64,000 nucleotides of DNA from Pseudomonas sp. UBA5706 (GCF_002419965.1 NZ_DIHC01000060.1:181498-245497), one strand, 5' to 3'. Numbered from the stretch's first letter, positions 52,320 through 62,156 are shown. Program-made: numbers and translations. The notes: generated by a model from the letters alone, not told the origin.

Positions 52320-53786
52320 TCAATTCAGGCTGATGCCAGGCGTCAGACTGGATGGCAACACCAGCGCCCCGCTCTCCAGCGACGCCACCGGGTAGGCGCA
52401 ATAGTCCGCTGCATAATAGGCACTGGCGCGATGGTTGCCCGATGCACCGACGCCGCCGAATGGCGCGGTACTCGCAGCACCGGTCAGTTGCTTGTTCCAA
52501 TTGACGATGCCGGCGCGGCTTTGCAGCCAGAACTGCTGATAACGCGCCTGGGAATCCGACAGCAGGCCGGCAGCCAAGCCGTATTGCGTCGCGTTGGCCT
52601 CTTCGATTGCCGCGTCGAAATCAACGTAGCGAATGACCTGCAGCAGAGGGCCGAACAACTCCTCATCCGAGCGATCACTCACATCGCTGACGTCCAGGAT
52701 ACCCGGTGTCAGCAACGCCGATTGGGCATCAGCCTGAGTCATTTCCAGCAACGACACCGCGCCGTTGGCCAGCAACTGCTCCTGGGCATCGAGCAACGCC
52801 TGCGCAGCCTTCAGGGAAATAACCGAGCCCATGAAAGGCGCTGGCTGCTGATCGAACGCGCCCACCTGAATGGTTGAAGTCACCTCAACCAGCCGCGCCA
52901 TGAAGGCATCACCCCACGCACCTTGTGGCACCAACAGACGACGCGCACAGGTGCAGCGCTGGCCTGCCGAGATGAATGCCGACTGGATCACGGTGTATAC
53001 CGCCGCGTCGACATCAACGACCTGATCGACCACCAACGGATTATTACCGCCCATCTCCAGCGCAAGAATCTTGTCAGGACGCCCGGCGAACTGTTGATGC
53101 AGTGCATGACCGGTGCGGCTGGAGCCGGTGAAAAACAGGCCGTCGATTCCTGCGTTGGCCGCCAGCGCAATACCGGTTTCCCGGGCGCCTTGCAGCAAAC
53201 TCAGCACACCTGCGGGTAGACCTGCGTCGATCCAGCACTGCACGGTCAACTCGGCCACCTTCGGCGTCAGTTCACTGGGCTTGAATACCACCGCATTGCC
53301 CGCCAGCAGTGCCGGGACGATGTGCCCATTGGGCAGATGCCCCGGAAAGTTGTAGGGGCCGAACACCGCCACCACGCCGTGAGGCTTATGGCGTAACACA
53401 GCGGTGGCGTCGCCCAGCGGGCTGCTCTTCTCGCCGGTACGTTCGCGATAGCTTTGCACTGAAATCGCCACCTTGTTGACCATGCTGGTCACTTCAGTTG
53501 CCGATTCCCACAGCGGTTTGCCGGTTTCCTCACCAATGCAGCGAGCCATCTCGTCAGCTCGGCCTTTCAGCGTGGCGGCGAAGGCTTCCAGCACGGCGAT
53601 GCGCTCTTCCAGCGTACGCGTCGCCCAGGCCGGGAACACGTGACGCGCAGCGTTTACAGCGGCACCGATCTGTTCGGCGGTGGCGCCCTGGCCCTTCCAG
53701 ATGACCTCCTGCGTGACCGGGTTCAGCGATTCAAACGCCTCGCCCTGACCGGCTTGCCAGGCGCCGGCAATATATAAGGTGTTCAT
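52320..53786 (-). CDS. astD: Succinylglutamate-semialdehyde dehydrogenase
   Basis: A 488-residue NAD-dependent aldehyde dehydrogenase. It has cofactor loop FGPYNFPGHLPNGHIVPAL, FTGSSRTGHALH, catalytic Glu in LALEMGGNNPLVV and catalytic Cys in ISAGQRCTCARR. It oxidises N-succinylglutamate semialdehyde in arginine and ornithine breakdown. Its ATG overlaps the stop of aruG by one base (TAATG). Also called aruD. Confidence 0.96.
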   Translation of the reverse strand: MNTLYIAGAWQAGQGEAFESLNPVTQEVIWKGQGATAEQIGAAVNAARHVFPAWATRTLEERIAVLEAFAATLKGRADEMARCIGEETGKPLWESATEVTSMVNKVAISVQSYRERTGEKSSPLGDATAVLRHKPHGVVAVFGPYNFPGHLPNGHIVPALLAGNAVVFKPSELTPKVAELTVQCWIDAGLPAGVLSLLQGARETGIALAANAGIDGLFFTGSSRTGHALHQQFAGRPDKILALEMGGNNPLVVDQVVDVDAAVYTVIQSAFISAGQRCTCARRLLVPQGAWGDAFMARLVEVTSTIQVGAFDQQPAPFMGSVISLKAAQALLDAQEQLLANGAVSLLEMTQADAQSALLTPGILDVSDVSDRSDEELFGPLLQVIRYVDFDAAIEEANATQYGLAAGLLSDSQARYQQFWLQSRAGIVNWNKQLTGAASTAPFGGVGASGNHRASAYYAADYCAYPVASLESGALVLPSSLTPGISLN

Positions 53787-54811
53787 TAAATGCTCTCCCG
53801 GGCTGGCGACAGCGGCACCGCACGAACCTGATCGCCAGCATTCAAGCGCAAGCGCCTGGCGGTTTTCGGATCGACCACCAGAGTGCCCGCAGCGAAGCGA
53901 GCGGGTGCAGCCGTGACGCGGCAGTCTTCACGTTTGCGGTTATGGATAAGGAAGGGCGTGGCATCATCGCCCGGCGTGCCGACGGCCAACACCAGCGCCT
54001 GACTGTCGCGCACTGCGCGAATCTTGCCGGTTTCGCACTCGATGGCCGGCCCCGCATCGAAAATATCGACGTAGCCTTGATAGCTGAAGCCTTCGGCCTT
54101 GAGCATGCTCAGCGCAGGCTCGGTACTGGTGTGCACGCGCCCGATGACATTGCGCGCCGCTTCCGAGAGAAAACAGCTGTACAACGGAAACTTGGGCATC
54201 AGTTCGGCGATGAATGCGCGGTTGCCGACGCCGGTCAGATAGTCCGCCTGACTGAATTCCATCTTGAAAAAATGCCGCCCCAGGCTCTCCCAGAACGGCG
54301 AATGCCCCTGCTCGTCGGACATGCCGCGCATCTCGGCGATGATCTTGTTGCCGAACAAGTGAGGAAATTCAGCGATGAACAGCATCCGCGCCTTGGACAG
54401 CAGGCGACCGTTGAGGCCATTGCGCAAATCGGCATGCAGGAACAGCGAGCACAATTCAGAGTTGCCGGTCAGATCGTTGGCCAGGAACAGCGTTGGTATC
54501 TCGCGGTAAATCTTCAGCTCTTGTGACGCGCTCACCGTCAGCCCTACCCGGTAGTTGTACCAAGGCTCACGTAAACCTACCGCGCCGGCGATGGCGGAAA
54601 TACCAACCACACGCTCCTCATCGTCTTCAAGGACGAACAGGTAGTCGGCATCGCCCCGTTCGGCTTCGCCAGCGAACGTTTTCTCGGCCCAACCGACCCG
54701 ATGCGCCAGACGCTCTTCGTTGGCTGGAAGCGTGGTCAGGCCAGCGCCTGTACTGCGCGCCAGGTCGATCAGCGCCGGAAGGTCACTGCTGCGTACGGGA
54801 CGAACGATCAT
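53786..54811 (-). CDS. aruG: Arginine N-succinyltransferase, beta subunit
   Basis: A 341-residue GNAT-fold AstA-family subunit that transfers succinyl from succinyl-CoA to arginine or ornithine. Family marks are MIVRPVRSSDLPAL, LTTLPANEERLAHRV, LFLHADLRNGLNGRLLSKARMLFIAEF and GYVDIFDAGPAIECE. It is a tandem paralogue of AruF just upstream; the two form a heteromeric enzyme in P. aeruginosa. Confidence 0.95.
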   Translation of the reverse strand: MIVRPVRSSDLPALIDLARSTGAGLTTLPANEERLAHRVGWAEKTFAGEAERGDADYLFVLEDDEERVVGISAIAGAVGLREPWYNYRVGLTVSASQELKIYREIPTLFLANDLTGNSELCSLFLHADLRNGLNGRLLSKARMLFIAEFPHLFGNKIIAEMRGMSDEQGHSPFWESLGRHFFKMEFSQADYLTGVGNRAFIAELMPKFPLYSCFLSEAARNVIGRVHTSTEPALSMLKAEGFSYQGYVDIFDAGPAIECETGKIRAVRDSQALVLAVGTPGDDATPFLIHNRKREDCRVTAAPARFAAGTLVVDPKTARRLRLNAGDQVRAVPLSPARESI

Positions 54812-54911
54812 GCTTTCTCCTCAAGCCGGCTTGGGCAAAAACCGGCGAACTCGCTAACCTGCGACACGGTGTCAGGCCGTCACTCAGCGCTGACCACCGA
54901 TGACTCAACTG

Positions 54912-55943
54912 TCAAACCGCGACGATGCGCACGCTGGCGCCCTCACCGACACCCAGCGCCTCGGCTGCTGCCAGGCTCAGGCTCACCGGCTTGCCGGGCA
55001 CCCAGTCCAGCTCCAGCATCACGGCGCGGTAGTCCTGCAATTGCCCGTTGGCAACCAGGTAAGGGCGACCGCCCTTTGCGGCATCGCCGCTGTTTACCGT
55101 GTCGACTTTGACGGGCACCACGCGGCTCTGGGCAATCGAGCGAATGCCGGAGACGCGGGCGTGCAGGGTTGGGCCTCCGTCGAAGATGTCGATGTAATGA
55201 TCGGTTTCAAAGCCTTCACGCATCAGGATGTCGAAGGTGATCTGCGCGCGAGGGTGAACCTGACCCATCGCTTCCTGGGCTTCGTCCGGCAATAGCGGAA
55301 CGTAGATCGGATAATGCGGCATCAGTTCGGCGAGGAACGTGCGGCTTTTCAAACCGCAGATGCGCTCGGCTTCAGCGTAATTGAGGTCAAAAAAGTTGCG
55401 GCCGATGGCGTCCCAGAACGGCGAATCGCCGTTCTCGTCGCTGTAGCCGACGATCTCGGTGACCACCGAGTCGGCGAAACGCTCGGGGTGCGCTGCGACA
55501 AACAGCAGGCGCGCCCGGGAGTTGAGTTCAGACCATAGCGTGCCGACCAATTCGGGCAGCACGTAGAAGCTGGTCAGCAGGCTGTTGCCGGTCAGATCGT
55601 GACATTGCGAAAGCACGTGAATCTTGTTGTGGATCTTAAGTTCGCGCGAGGCATGTACGAAGGTTTCGTTACGGAAGCTGTAGAACGGCTCGGAATACCC
55701 GGCCGATGCAACAATCCCTGAGCAACCGACAAGACGGCCGGAATCGGTATCTTCCAGCACAAAAAAATAGGTTTCCTCGCCGTTGAAACTGACCTCGGCG
55801 GCGAACGACGCTTCGGAAGCGGCGATCTTGTCACCCAGACGTCCAGCGTCGTCCGGCAGGGACGTGACACCAATAGGGCTGTCCGCAGCGAGTCGTTGGA
55901 CCTCGCTCAGATCCGCCATTTGCGCGGGGCGCATCACCAGCAT
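54912..55943 (-). CDS. aruF: Arginine/ornithine N-succinyltransferase, alpha subunit
   Basis: A 343-residue AstA-family subunit beginning MLVMRPAQMADLSEVQRLA, with SYNGEE-type loop VSFNGEETYFFVLED, SRARLLFVAAHPERFADSV and YIDIFDGGPTLHARV. In P. aeruginosa the alpha subunit prefers ornithine as well as arginine. It is 100 bases ahead of aruG. Confidence 0.95.
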   Translation of the reverse strand: MLVMRPAQMADLSEVQRLAADSPIGVTSLPDDAGRLGDKIAASEASFAAEVSFNGEETYFFVLEDTDSGRLVGCSGIVASAGYSEPFYSFRNETFVHASRELKIHNKIHVLSQCHDLTGNSLLTSFYVLPELVGTLWSELNSRARLLFVAAHPERFADSVVTEIVGYSDENGDSPFWDAIGRNFFDLNYAEAERICGLKSRTFLAELMPHYPIYVPLLPDEAQEAMGQVHPRAQITFDILMREGFETDHYIDIFDGGPTLHARVSGIRSIAQSRVVPVKVDTVNSGDAAKGGRPYLVANGQLQDYRAVMLELDWVPGKPVSLSLAAAEALGVGEGASVRIVAV

Positions 55944-56016
55944 GGTGCCACTCCTTGAGAAAAAACAGGCCGGTAGTCCGGCACAGGAAAAATAAATACG
56001 TCACATCATGGTGACC

Positions 56017-56086
56017 TCGTAGCGGTACGGCTCGCCTGCGGCAGCGATATCAACAATGTCACCGCCGGGCAGCCGTGCTGCTACGA
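56017..56086. repeat. REP-like inverted pair between aruC and aruF
   Basis: TCGTAGCGGTACGGCT (56017-56032) and AGCCGTGCTGCTACGA (56071-56086) are inverted with 14 of 16 matches. The 184-base gap between the genes holds no ORF. Confidence 0.7.
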
Positions 56087-56127
56087 AGCAAGTCGCTGCG
56101 CAGACATCAAACACGCAAATGGGACTT

Positions 56128-57348
56128 TCAGGCCTTGGTCAGCTTCGCAATCGCACGTTCAAAGCGATCCAGCCCTTCGTTGATATCGGCCTCGTCGATC
56201 ACCAGACTCGGCGCGAAACGCACCACGTCGGGGCCGGCCTGCAGAATCATCACGCCTTCGTGTTCGGCGGCGTTGAAGAACTCCTTGGCCTTGCCCTTCC
56301 AGGTGTCGGTCAGAACGCAGCCGATCAGTAGCCCCATGCCACGCACTTGGCTGAACACGCCATATTGCTGGCCGATTTGCTCTAGGCGAGCCTTGAAAAG
56401 CTCGTGTTTGGCATTTACGCCTGCAAGCACTTCGGGCGTGTTGACGACGTCAATGACCGCCTCGCCTACCGCACAGGCCAGCGGGTTGCCACCATAGGTG
56501 GTGCCATGAACGCCGACCGACAGGTGCTTGGCCAGTTTTTCAGTGGTCAGCATGGCGGCCATCGGGAAGCCACCGCCGATGCTCTTGGCGCTGGAAAGAA
56601 TGTCTGGAGTCACGCCATAGTGCATGTAAGCGAACAGATGGCCGCTGCGGCCCATGCCGCTCTGCACTTCGTCGAACACCAGCAGTGCATTGTGCTCATC
56701 ACAGAGTTTGCGAGCACCTTGCAGGTATGCCACCTCGGCTGGCAGCACGCCGCCTTCGCCCTGGATCGGCTCCAGGACGACAGCGCAGGTCTTGTCGCTC
56801 ACTGCGGCTTTCAGCGCTTCCAGGTCGTTATACGGGACATGGGTGATGCCGGTGATTTTCGGGCCAAAGCCGTCAGAGTATTTCGGCTGCCCGCCAACGC
56901 TGACGGTAAATAGCGTACGGCCATGGAAGCTGTTCAGTGCCGCAACGATTTCGTACTTCTCGGTGCCGTAGAGATCATGGGCGACGCGACGGGCCAGCTT
57001 GAAGGCCGCTTCGTTGGCCTCGGCGCCGGAGTTACAAAAGAACACGCGTTCAGCGAAGGTGGCGTCGACCAGCTTTTTGGCCAGACGCAGCGCCGGTTCG
57101 TTGGTGAACACGTTAGAGACATGCCACAGCTTGTTGGCTTGTTCCGTCAGCGCGCCGACCAGCGCCGGGTGTGCGTGGCCCAGTACGTTGACCGCGATGC
57201 CGCCGGAGAAATCGACCAGCTCGCGCCCCGACTGATCCCACACGCGGGAACCCTGGCCGCGCACGGGGATGAACGCTGCGGGGGCGTAGTTGGGGACCAT
57301 CACCTGGTCGAAATCGGCACGTTGCACCGGAACTTGCTCAACGGACAT
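56128..57348 (-). CDS. aruC: Succinylornithine/acetylornithine aminotransferase
   Basis: A 406-residue class-III PLP aminotransferase that converts N-succinylornithine to the semialdehyde; it can also act as acetylornithine aminotransferase. Motifs are GGIAVNVLGHAHP, FFCNSGAEANEAAFKLAR, VLEPIQGEGGV, VFDEVQSGMGRSG and the PLP lysine in DILSSAKSIGGGFP. It is the first gene of the aru operon, directly behind ArgR-type sites. Also called astC. Confidence 0.96.
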   Translation of the reverse strand: MSVEQVPVQRADFDQVMVPNYAPAAFIPVRGQGSRVWDQSGRELVDFSGGIAVNVLGHAHPALVGALTEQANKLWHVSNVFTNEPALRLAKKLVDATFAERVFFCNSGAEANEAAFKLARRVAHDLYGTEKYEIVAALNSFHGRTLFTVSVGGQPKYSDGFGPKITGITHVPYNDLEALKAAVSDKTCAVVLEPIQGEGGVLPAEVAYLQGARKLCDEHNALLVFDEVQSGMGRSGHLFAYMHYGVTPDILSSAKSIGGGFPMAAMLTTEKLAKHLSVGVHGTTYGGNPLACAVGEAVIDVVNTPEVLAGVNAKHELFKARLEQIGQQYGVFSQVRGMGLLIGCVLTDTWKGKAKEFFNAAEHEGVMILQAGPDVVRFAPSLVIDEADINEGLDRFERAIAKLTKA

Positions 57349-57426
57349 CGGAGTCTCCTGAAGAGGAACGCTCGCCTGGGACTGGCGAGCGATGAAAGGA
57401 TTGTAAGGACTGATTTGGGTGCGGCC

Positions 57427-57442
57427 TTGCCGCCAAGCGACA
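57427..57442 (-). promoter_or_regulatory. ArgR-type half-site upstream of aruC (proximal)
   Basis: On the minus strand TGTCGC-TTGGCGGC-AA fits the Pseudomonas ArgR half-site TGTCGC-N8-AA exactly, about 80-95 bases upstream of the aruC start. Confidence 0.65.
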
Positions 57443-57477
57443 ACTTCTTATAGCGCCAAACCGGGTTTTTCCGGGGT

Positions 57478-57493
57478 TTTCGGCAATGCGACA
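57478..57493 (-). promoter_or_regulatory. ArgR-type half-site upstream of aruC (distal)
   Basis: TGTCGC-ATTGCCGA-AA on the minus strand is a second exact match, 51 bases beyond the first and in the same orientation. The remaining 250 bases to the argR stop hold no supported gene. Confidence 0.65.
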
Positions 57494-57744
57494 AATAGGG
57501 TCGCAAAGGCGCAGTTTAAACGTTGGCACACGGTTGTAGCAGCGCACTGTCGATTTGATTTACTGAAGCGCAAAAGCAGGAATGGCAAAGATCAACCGGC
57601 GGGGTAACTGATCATTCTCAGGTTCTGCGCAGGAATGCAGCAAGGACGCTCTGCGCCCAGTGCCAATGAACGCCAAGCATCCGGTCAAGCGTCACGCTGC
57701 AAAGCGCGGCGACCATCAGCATCAGCAGCGCAAAGAGTGACGGA

Positions 57745-58728
57745 TCAGCCGCGCTCTGCAGGCACCGACGACAATTCGAACGGGCTGCTGCTGCGACGCT
57801 GGTTGCGGTCTTCGCGGGGGGTTGCGCCGAAGAAATTACGGTAGGCACTGGAGAAATGCGGGCCTGAGGAGAAGCCACAGGAGAGGCCGATCTGGATGAT
57901 CGATTTGCTGGTCTGCATCAGCATCTGCCGGGCCTTGTTCAGGCGCAGCTCCAGGTAATACTGGCTGGGCACACGATTGAGGTATTGCTTGAAAATCCGC
58001 TCCAGCTGGCGGCGGGACACACAGACATGCTGTGCAATTTCGTCGGTGGTCAGAGGCTCTTCGATGTTGGCCTCCATCAGTAATACAGCCTGAGTCAGCT
58101 TTGGATGACTGGAGCCCAGGCGATTCTGCAACGGGATGCGCTGGCGCTCGCCCCCTTCACGAATGCGCTCCACCACCAGCTCTTCAGACACCGCGCCCGC
58201 CAGCTCCGCGCCGTGATCGCGCGCCAGCACCGCCAACAGCAGGTCCAGCACCGACATGCCGCCACAGGCCGTCAAACGATCACGATCCCAGTCGAACAAA
58301 TGACTGGTGGCGATGACCTTGGGGAAGCGTTCGGCAAAATCATCCTGCCAGCGCCAGTGCACCGCCGCGCGGTAGCCATCCAGCAAACCCAGCTGGGCCA
58401 GCGGATAGACCCCCGCCGACAGACCACCGATCACACAGCCTGCGCGCACCAGTTGCTTAAGCGCCCCAGCCAGCGCGGACGCCACTGGCGCAGGTGGTTC
58501 GTCGGCCACCAGGAACACTTTTTGACAACCTTCGAGACGGCCTCCCCACGGCTCGCCCGGCAGCTTCCAGGCGGTACCTTCCACCGAAGGTTCGGCCTGC
58601 ATGAATGTCAGCTCGTACGTCACGTCGGGATGAACGCGCTGAGCAACACGCAAGGCTTCCTCGGCCAGCGCCAGGGTCAAGGCTTTGGTGCCGGGCCAGA
58701 TAAGAAATCCGATTCGATGGGCAGTCAT
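57745..58728 (-). CDS. argR: Arginine-responsive regulator ArgR (AraC/XylS family)
   Basis: A 327-residue regulator, unlike the enteric ArgR. The N-terminal DJ-1/class-I glutamine amidotransferase-like domain covers residues 1-190 (IGFLIWPGTKALTLALAEEALRVA, CVIGGLSAGVYPLAQLGLLDG). The AraC double helix-turn-helix follows (TTDEIAQHVCVSRRQLERIF, IIQIGLSCGFSSGPHFSSAYRNFFG). It activates arginine uptake and catabolism and represses biosynthesis. The ATG at 58728 gives the family N-terminus MTAHRIGF; an upstream in-frame extension is not typical. It sits between aot and aru, as in P. aeruginosa. Confidence 0.97.
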   Translation of the reverse strand: MTAHRIGFLIWPGTKALTLALAEEALRVAQRVHPDVTYELTFMQAEPSVEGTAWKLPGEPWGGRLEGCQKVFLVADEPPAPVASALAGALKQLVRAGCVIGGLSAGVYPLAQLGLLDGYRAAVHWRWQDDFAERFPKVIATSHLFDWDRDRLTACGGMSVLDLLLAVLARDHGAELAGAVSEELVVERIREGGERQRIPLQNRLGSSHPKLTQAVLLMEANIEEPLTTDEIAQHVCVSRRQLERIFKQYLNRVPSQYYLELRLNKARQMLMQTSKSIIQIGLSCGFSSGPHFSSAYRNFFGATPREDRNQRRSSSPFELSSVPAERG

Positions 58729-58871
58729 GGCGTGCAATCCGAAGCAATCGCTGTTATGGGTCACACGCCTGGGCGTGCGAAATCTGTCGCGCTCAGTTCA
58801 TGGCAGGTCGAAATAACGCGCAGCATGAACTGTTCTCACATAAAACGCACCGTACAAGGCGGCGCCAATGG

Positions 58872-59636
58872 TTACTTCAAGCTGCCTGACAGGAATTGTT
58901 GCAGACGCTCCGACTTCGGATTGCCCAGCACCTCGCGAGGATCGCCACTCTCTTCGACAAGCCCCTTGTGAAGGAAGATCAGTTGGTTCGAGACTTCACG
59001 GGCAAAGCCCATTTCGTGAGTCACGACCACCATGGTGCGGCCTTCCTGAGCCAGCGCCTGCATGACTTTCAATACATCGCCGACCAGTTCGGGGTCGAGG
59101 GCCGACGTCGGTTCGTCGAACAGCATGACTTCCGGCTCCATCGCCAACGCACGGGCGATTGCCACGCGCTGTTGCTCGCCGCCTGACATGTGCCCCGGGA
59201 AGGCATCCTTGCGATGGGCAACGCCGACCTTGTTCAGATAATGTTCGGCCTTTTCCAGCGCCTCTTTCTTCGGCACCCCCAGCACGTGAATCGGCGCTTC
59301 AATGATGTTTTCCAACGCGGTCATGTGTGACCACAGGTTGAAATGCTGAAACACCATCGACAGTCGCGAACGCATGCGTTGCAGTTGCTTGGGATCGGCC
59401 GCTTTCAGCCCGCCGTCCTTGTTGGCCACCAGTTTGAGCTCTTCATTATTGAGCAGGATGCGCCCGGATTTCGGCTGCTCCAGCAGGTTGATGCAGCGCA
59501 GGAAGGTACTCTTGCCCGAGCCGCTGGAGCCGATGATGCTGATCACATCGCCCGCCTTGGCCGTCAGCGAAACACCCTTGAGCACTTCGTGACTGCCATA
59601 GCACTTGTGCAGGTCCTGGACTTCCAGTTTGTTCAT
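58872..59636 (-). CDS. aotP: Arginine/ornithine ABC transporter ATP-binding protein
   Basis: A 254-residue ATPase with Walker A GSSGSGKST near residue 38, Q loop VFQHFNLW, signature MSGGEQQRVAIARAL and Walker B VMLFDEPTSALD. It is of the HisP/ArtP class. The start MNKLEVQDLHKCYG at 59636 is preferred to a GTG five codons upstream. It is the last gene of the aot transporter set, 143 bases before argR. Confidence 0.96.
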   Translation of the reverse strand: MNKLEVQDLHKCYGSHEVLKGVSLTAKAGDVISIIGSSGSGKSTFLRCINLLEQPKSGRILLNNEELKLVANKDGGLKAADPKQLQRMRSRLSMVFQHFNLWSHMTALENIIEAPIHVLGVPKKEALEKAEHYLNKVGVAHRKDAFPGHMSGGEQQRVAIARALAMEPEVMLFDEPTSALDPELVGDVLKVMQALAQEGRTMVVVTHEMGFAREVSNQLIFLHKGLVEESGDPREVLGNPKSERLQQFLSGSLK

Positions 59637-59657
59637 GATGTCAATTCTCACAAGTAA

Positions 59658-60770
59658 TCAGTCACTGAGCAGGCGGCCGCTGCGCAACGGGATACGCCCC
59701 GCTACCTTGGCCATCCAGAAACCCGGCTGGGCGTAACGTAATTTTTCGATGGCGAACAGCACGCCGGCGGTTCCGGCATATACCGTAGTAGCCCGATCGG
59801 ATAACGGGTCGACCACCTCGAACACAGGCTCGCCCGGCTCGACCCAGGCTCCGACCGGACGCAGGAAGGTCAGCACGCCAGGATGCGGCGCGTAGAGCAT
59901 CTCGGTACCTTCGAAGGGCATCCCTTCACAGGCCTCGAATGCTGGCTGCGGCCATTCGCCACCGATCAGGCCATGCTCGGCCAGAAACGCCAGGATGCCT
60001 TCTGCATACGCTCGGGCCTCGTCTTCCCCAGTGTTGGACTGTCCACCCAGCTCCAACGTGGTGGACATGCAAGCCAGTGGAATCTGCGCATCGGGAAATT
60101 GCTTCGCCAGCCGTAACCAGGGAAGCGAACAGGCTTCATCGAACGAGCTGCCCCCCGAATCCTCAGCCAGCAGCCCGACGCTGACACCCAAGCGGGTCGA
60201 CAGCGATCGCCACTGCGGCCAATGCTGGGGCAAGGCGTACATATGCAGGGAAGCATCGGTGTCGCAATGCAGATCCAGAACGATATCGGCGCTGCAGGCA
60301 TGGCTCAGCAACACACGCTGCATGCCCGCCAATTCGCTGCCGGCGGCGGGTAACTGATCGAGCACGTCGGCCATGGCCTGACGGATCAGCTTGACGTTGG
60401 CATGGGGGTCGTCGCCGAGCTTGCCAGCAAGCCTGTCGGCCACCGGCTCACTGAGTTCGGTGAAGTCGCGGTTAAAATTCTTGCCGCTGCCATATTCGAA
60501 ACGGCCCTGATGATTGCCCTGCAGCAGCTGCCCCAATCCGATCGGGTTAGCCACAGGCACCAATTCGATCACGCCATTGAGCAGGCCCTGTTCTTCCAGC
60601 TCTGTCAGACGCTTCTTCAGCTCCCAGGCGGTGCGCATACCCGGGAGCTCGTCGGCATGCAGACTGGCCTGAATGTAGGTCTTGCGCCCGCCCTGTCCGA
60701 AGCTGAACACACTCAAGGTGCGCTGCGTGCCGAGGTTGCCCCACGGCAGGCTGTGATCGGTGCGTTGCAT
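59658..60770 (-). CDS. aotO: Aspartoacylase/succinylglutamate desuccinylase-family protein AotO
   Basis: A 370-residue M14-type zinc hydrolase with metal motifs QASLHADELPGM and IVLDLHCDTDASLHMYA, related to AstE. It has conserved residue TLELGGQSN near 254. It is embedded in the aot transporter operon between permease and ATPase genes, in the same position as in P. aeruginosa, where it is not needed for transport as far as I recall. The substrate is unknown. Confidence 0.88.
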   Translation of the reverse strand: MQRTDHSLPWGNLGTQRTLSVFSFGQGGRKTYIQASLHADELPGMRTAWELKKRLTELEEQGLLNGVIELVPVANPIGLGQLLQGNHQGRFEYGSGKNFNRDFTELSEPVADRLAGKLGDDPHANVKLIRQAMADVLDQLPAAGSELAGMQRVLLSHACSADIVLDLHCDTDASLHMYALPQHWPQWRSLSTRLGVSVGLLAEDSGGSSFDEACSLPWLRLAKQFPDAQIPLACMSTTLELGGQSNTGEDEARAYAEGILAFLAEHGLIGGEWPQPAFEACEGMPFEGTEMLYAPHPGVLTFLRPVGAWVEPGEPVFEVVDPLSDRATTVYAGTAGVLFAIEKLRYAQPGFWMAKVAGRIPLRSGRLLSD

Positions 60771-60771
60771 A

Positions 60772-61470
60772 TCAGTGCTTCCTCGGCGCCAGATAACCGA
60801 GCCAGCGGCGCTCGGCCAGCTTGAACAGTTTCACCAGAATGAATGTCAGGCACAGGTAGAACACGCCGGCGGTGATGTACGCCTCGAACGGCAGGTAGAA
60901 CTGCGCGTTGACCGTGCGCGCGGCGCCGGTGATGTCGATCAGCGTGACGATGGACGCAAGGCTGGTGGTCTGCAGCATCATGATCACTTCGTTGCTGTAC
61001 TGAGGCAGTGCCCGGCGCAAGGCCGATGGCAGCAGGATGCGCCGATACATCTTGGCCTTGGACATGCCCATTGCCCGCGCCGCTTCGATCTCGCCCGGCG
61101 GCGTGGATTTAAGGCTGCCGGCAATGATTTCCGCGGTGTAGGCACTGGTATTGATGGCGAATGCCAGGCAGGCGCAAAACGTTGCGCTGGACAGCCAAGG
61201 CCAGAAAAAGCTTTCGCGCACTGCTTCGAACTGGGCCAGACCGTAATAGATCAGGAACAGCTGCACCAGCATTGGCGTGCCTCGAATCACGTAGGTGTAG
61301 CTCCAGGCCAACAGGTTGACCCAAGCGATTTTCGAGACCCGCATCAAGCCCAATGGCAACGCGGCGAGGAGGCCGAAGAACAGCGACAGCGCGAGCAATT
61401 TGAGGGTAATCAACAGGCCGCCGAAGTACAGCGGCAGGTTTTCCCAGACGACGTTGTAATCAAAGATCAT
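60772..61470 (-). CDS. aotM: Arginine/ornithine ABC transporter permease
   Basis: A 232-residue permease of the HisM type with about five membrane segments. The cytoplasmic EAA loop EIEAARAMGMSKAKMYRRILLPSALRRALPQYSNEVI contacts the ATPase. It overlaps aotQ by four bases and is one base from aotO. Confidence 0.95.
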   Translation of the reverse strand: MIFDYNVVWENLPLYFGGLLITLKLLALSLFFGLLAALPLGLMRVSKIAWVNLLAWSYTYVIRGTPMLVQLFLIYYGLAQFEAVRESFFWPWLSSATFCACLAFAINTSAYTAEIIAGSLKSTPPGEIEAARAMGMSKAKMYRRILLPSALRRALPQYSNEVIMMLQTTSLASIVTLIDITGAARTVNAQFYLPFEAYITAGVFYLCLTFILVKLFKLAERRWLGYLAPRKH

Positions 61471-62156
61471 AGGTCTGCCACCCTTACGCCCGCTGAATAA
61501 CGTTTCTCGATTTGACGCAGTATCAGCAGCGAGACACTGGTGATCACCAGATACATGCCCGCGACTGCAAGGAAGAAAGTGAAGGGCTGGCGGGTGGCAT
61601 CCGCTGCCTGCTTGGCCTTGAACATCATGTCCTGCAGACCGACCACGGAAATCAGTGCGGTGGCTTTGGTCAGTACCAGCCAGTTGTTGGTAAACCCGGG
61701 AATCGCCAGACGAATCATCTGCGGCACCAGGATGCGAAAGAACACGCGTGAACTGCTCATGCCGTAAGCCATACCCGCCTCGGCCTGCCCCTTGGGAATG
61801 GCCATGAACGCGCCGCGGAAGGTTTCGGAAAGGTAGGCGCCGAAAATGAAACCCAGCGTGCCGATACCGGCCATCAGCGGGTTCAGGTCGATGTAATCGT
61901 CATAACCGAGCAAAGGTGCGACGCGATTGAGCAGGTCCTGACCGCCGTAGAAAATCAGCAGGATCAACACCAGATCAGGGATGCCGCGAATCACCGTGGA
62001 ATACAGATCGCCCAGCCAGGCCAGCCAGCGCACCGGCGACAGGCGCAGCGACACGCCGATCAGACCGAGCACGATTGCCATTGCCATGGAGCACAGGGCG
62101 AGCTGCAAGGTCAGCCATGCACCGTCGAGGATGACGGCTCCGTAGCCTTTCAACAT
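61467..62156 (-). CDS. aotQ: Arginine/ornithine ABC transporter permease
   Basis: A 229-residue permease of the HisQ type. Its EAA loop is AEAGMAYGMSSSRVFFRILVPQMIRLAIPGF, and GIPDLVLILLIFYGG forms an early membrane segment. It pairs with AotM to form the inner-membrane channel. Its stop overlaps the aotM start. Confidence 0.95.
   Translation of the reverse strand: MLKGYGAVILDGAWLTLQLALCSMAMAIVLGLIGVSLRLSPVRWLAWLGDLYSTVIRGIPDLVLILLIFYGGQDLLNRVAPLLGYDDYIDLNPLMAGIGTLGFIFGAYLSETFRGAFMAIPKGQAEAGMAYGMSSSRVFFRILVPQMIRLAIPGFTNNWLVLTKATALISVVGLQDMMFKAKQAADATRQPFTFFLAVAGMYLVITSVSLLILRQIEKRYSAGVRVADL

Noticed and set aside
58785..58802. Possible ArgR half-site (TGTCGC) upstream of argR
   Set aside because: The AA after eight bases is missing (CA instead) and the orientation is away from argR.
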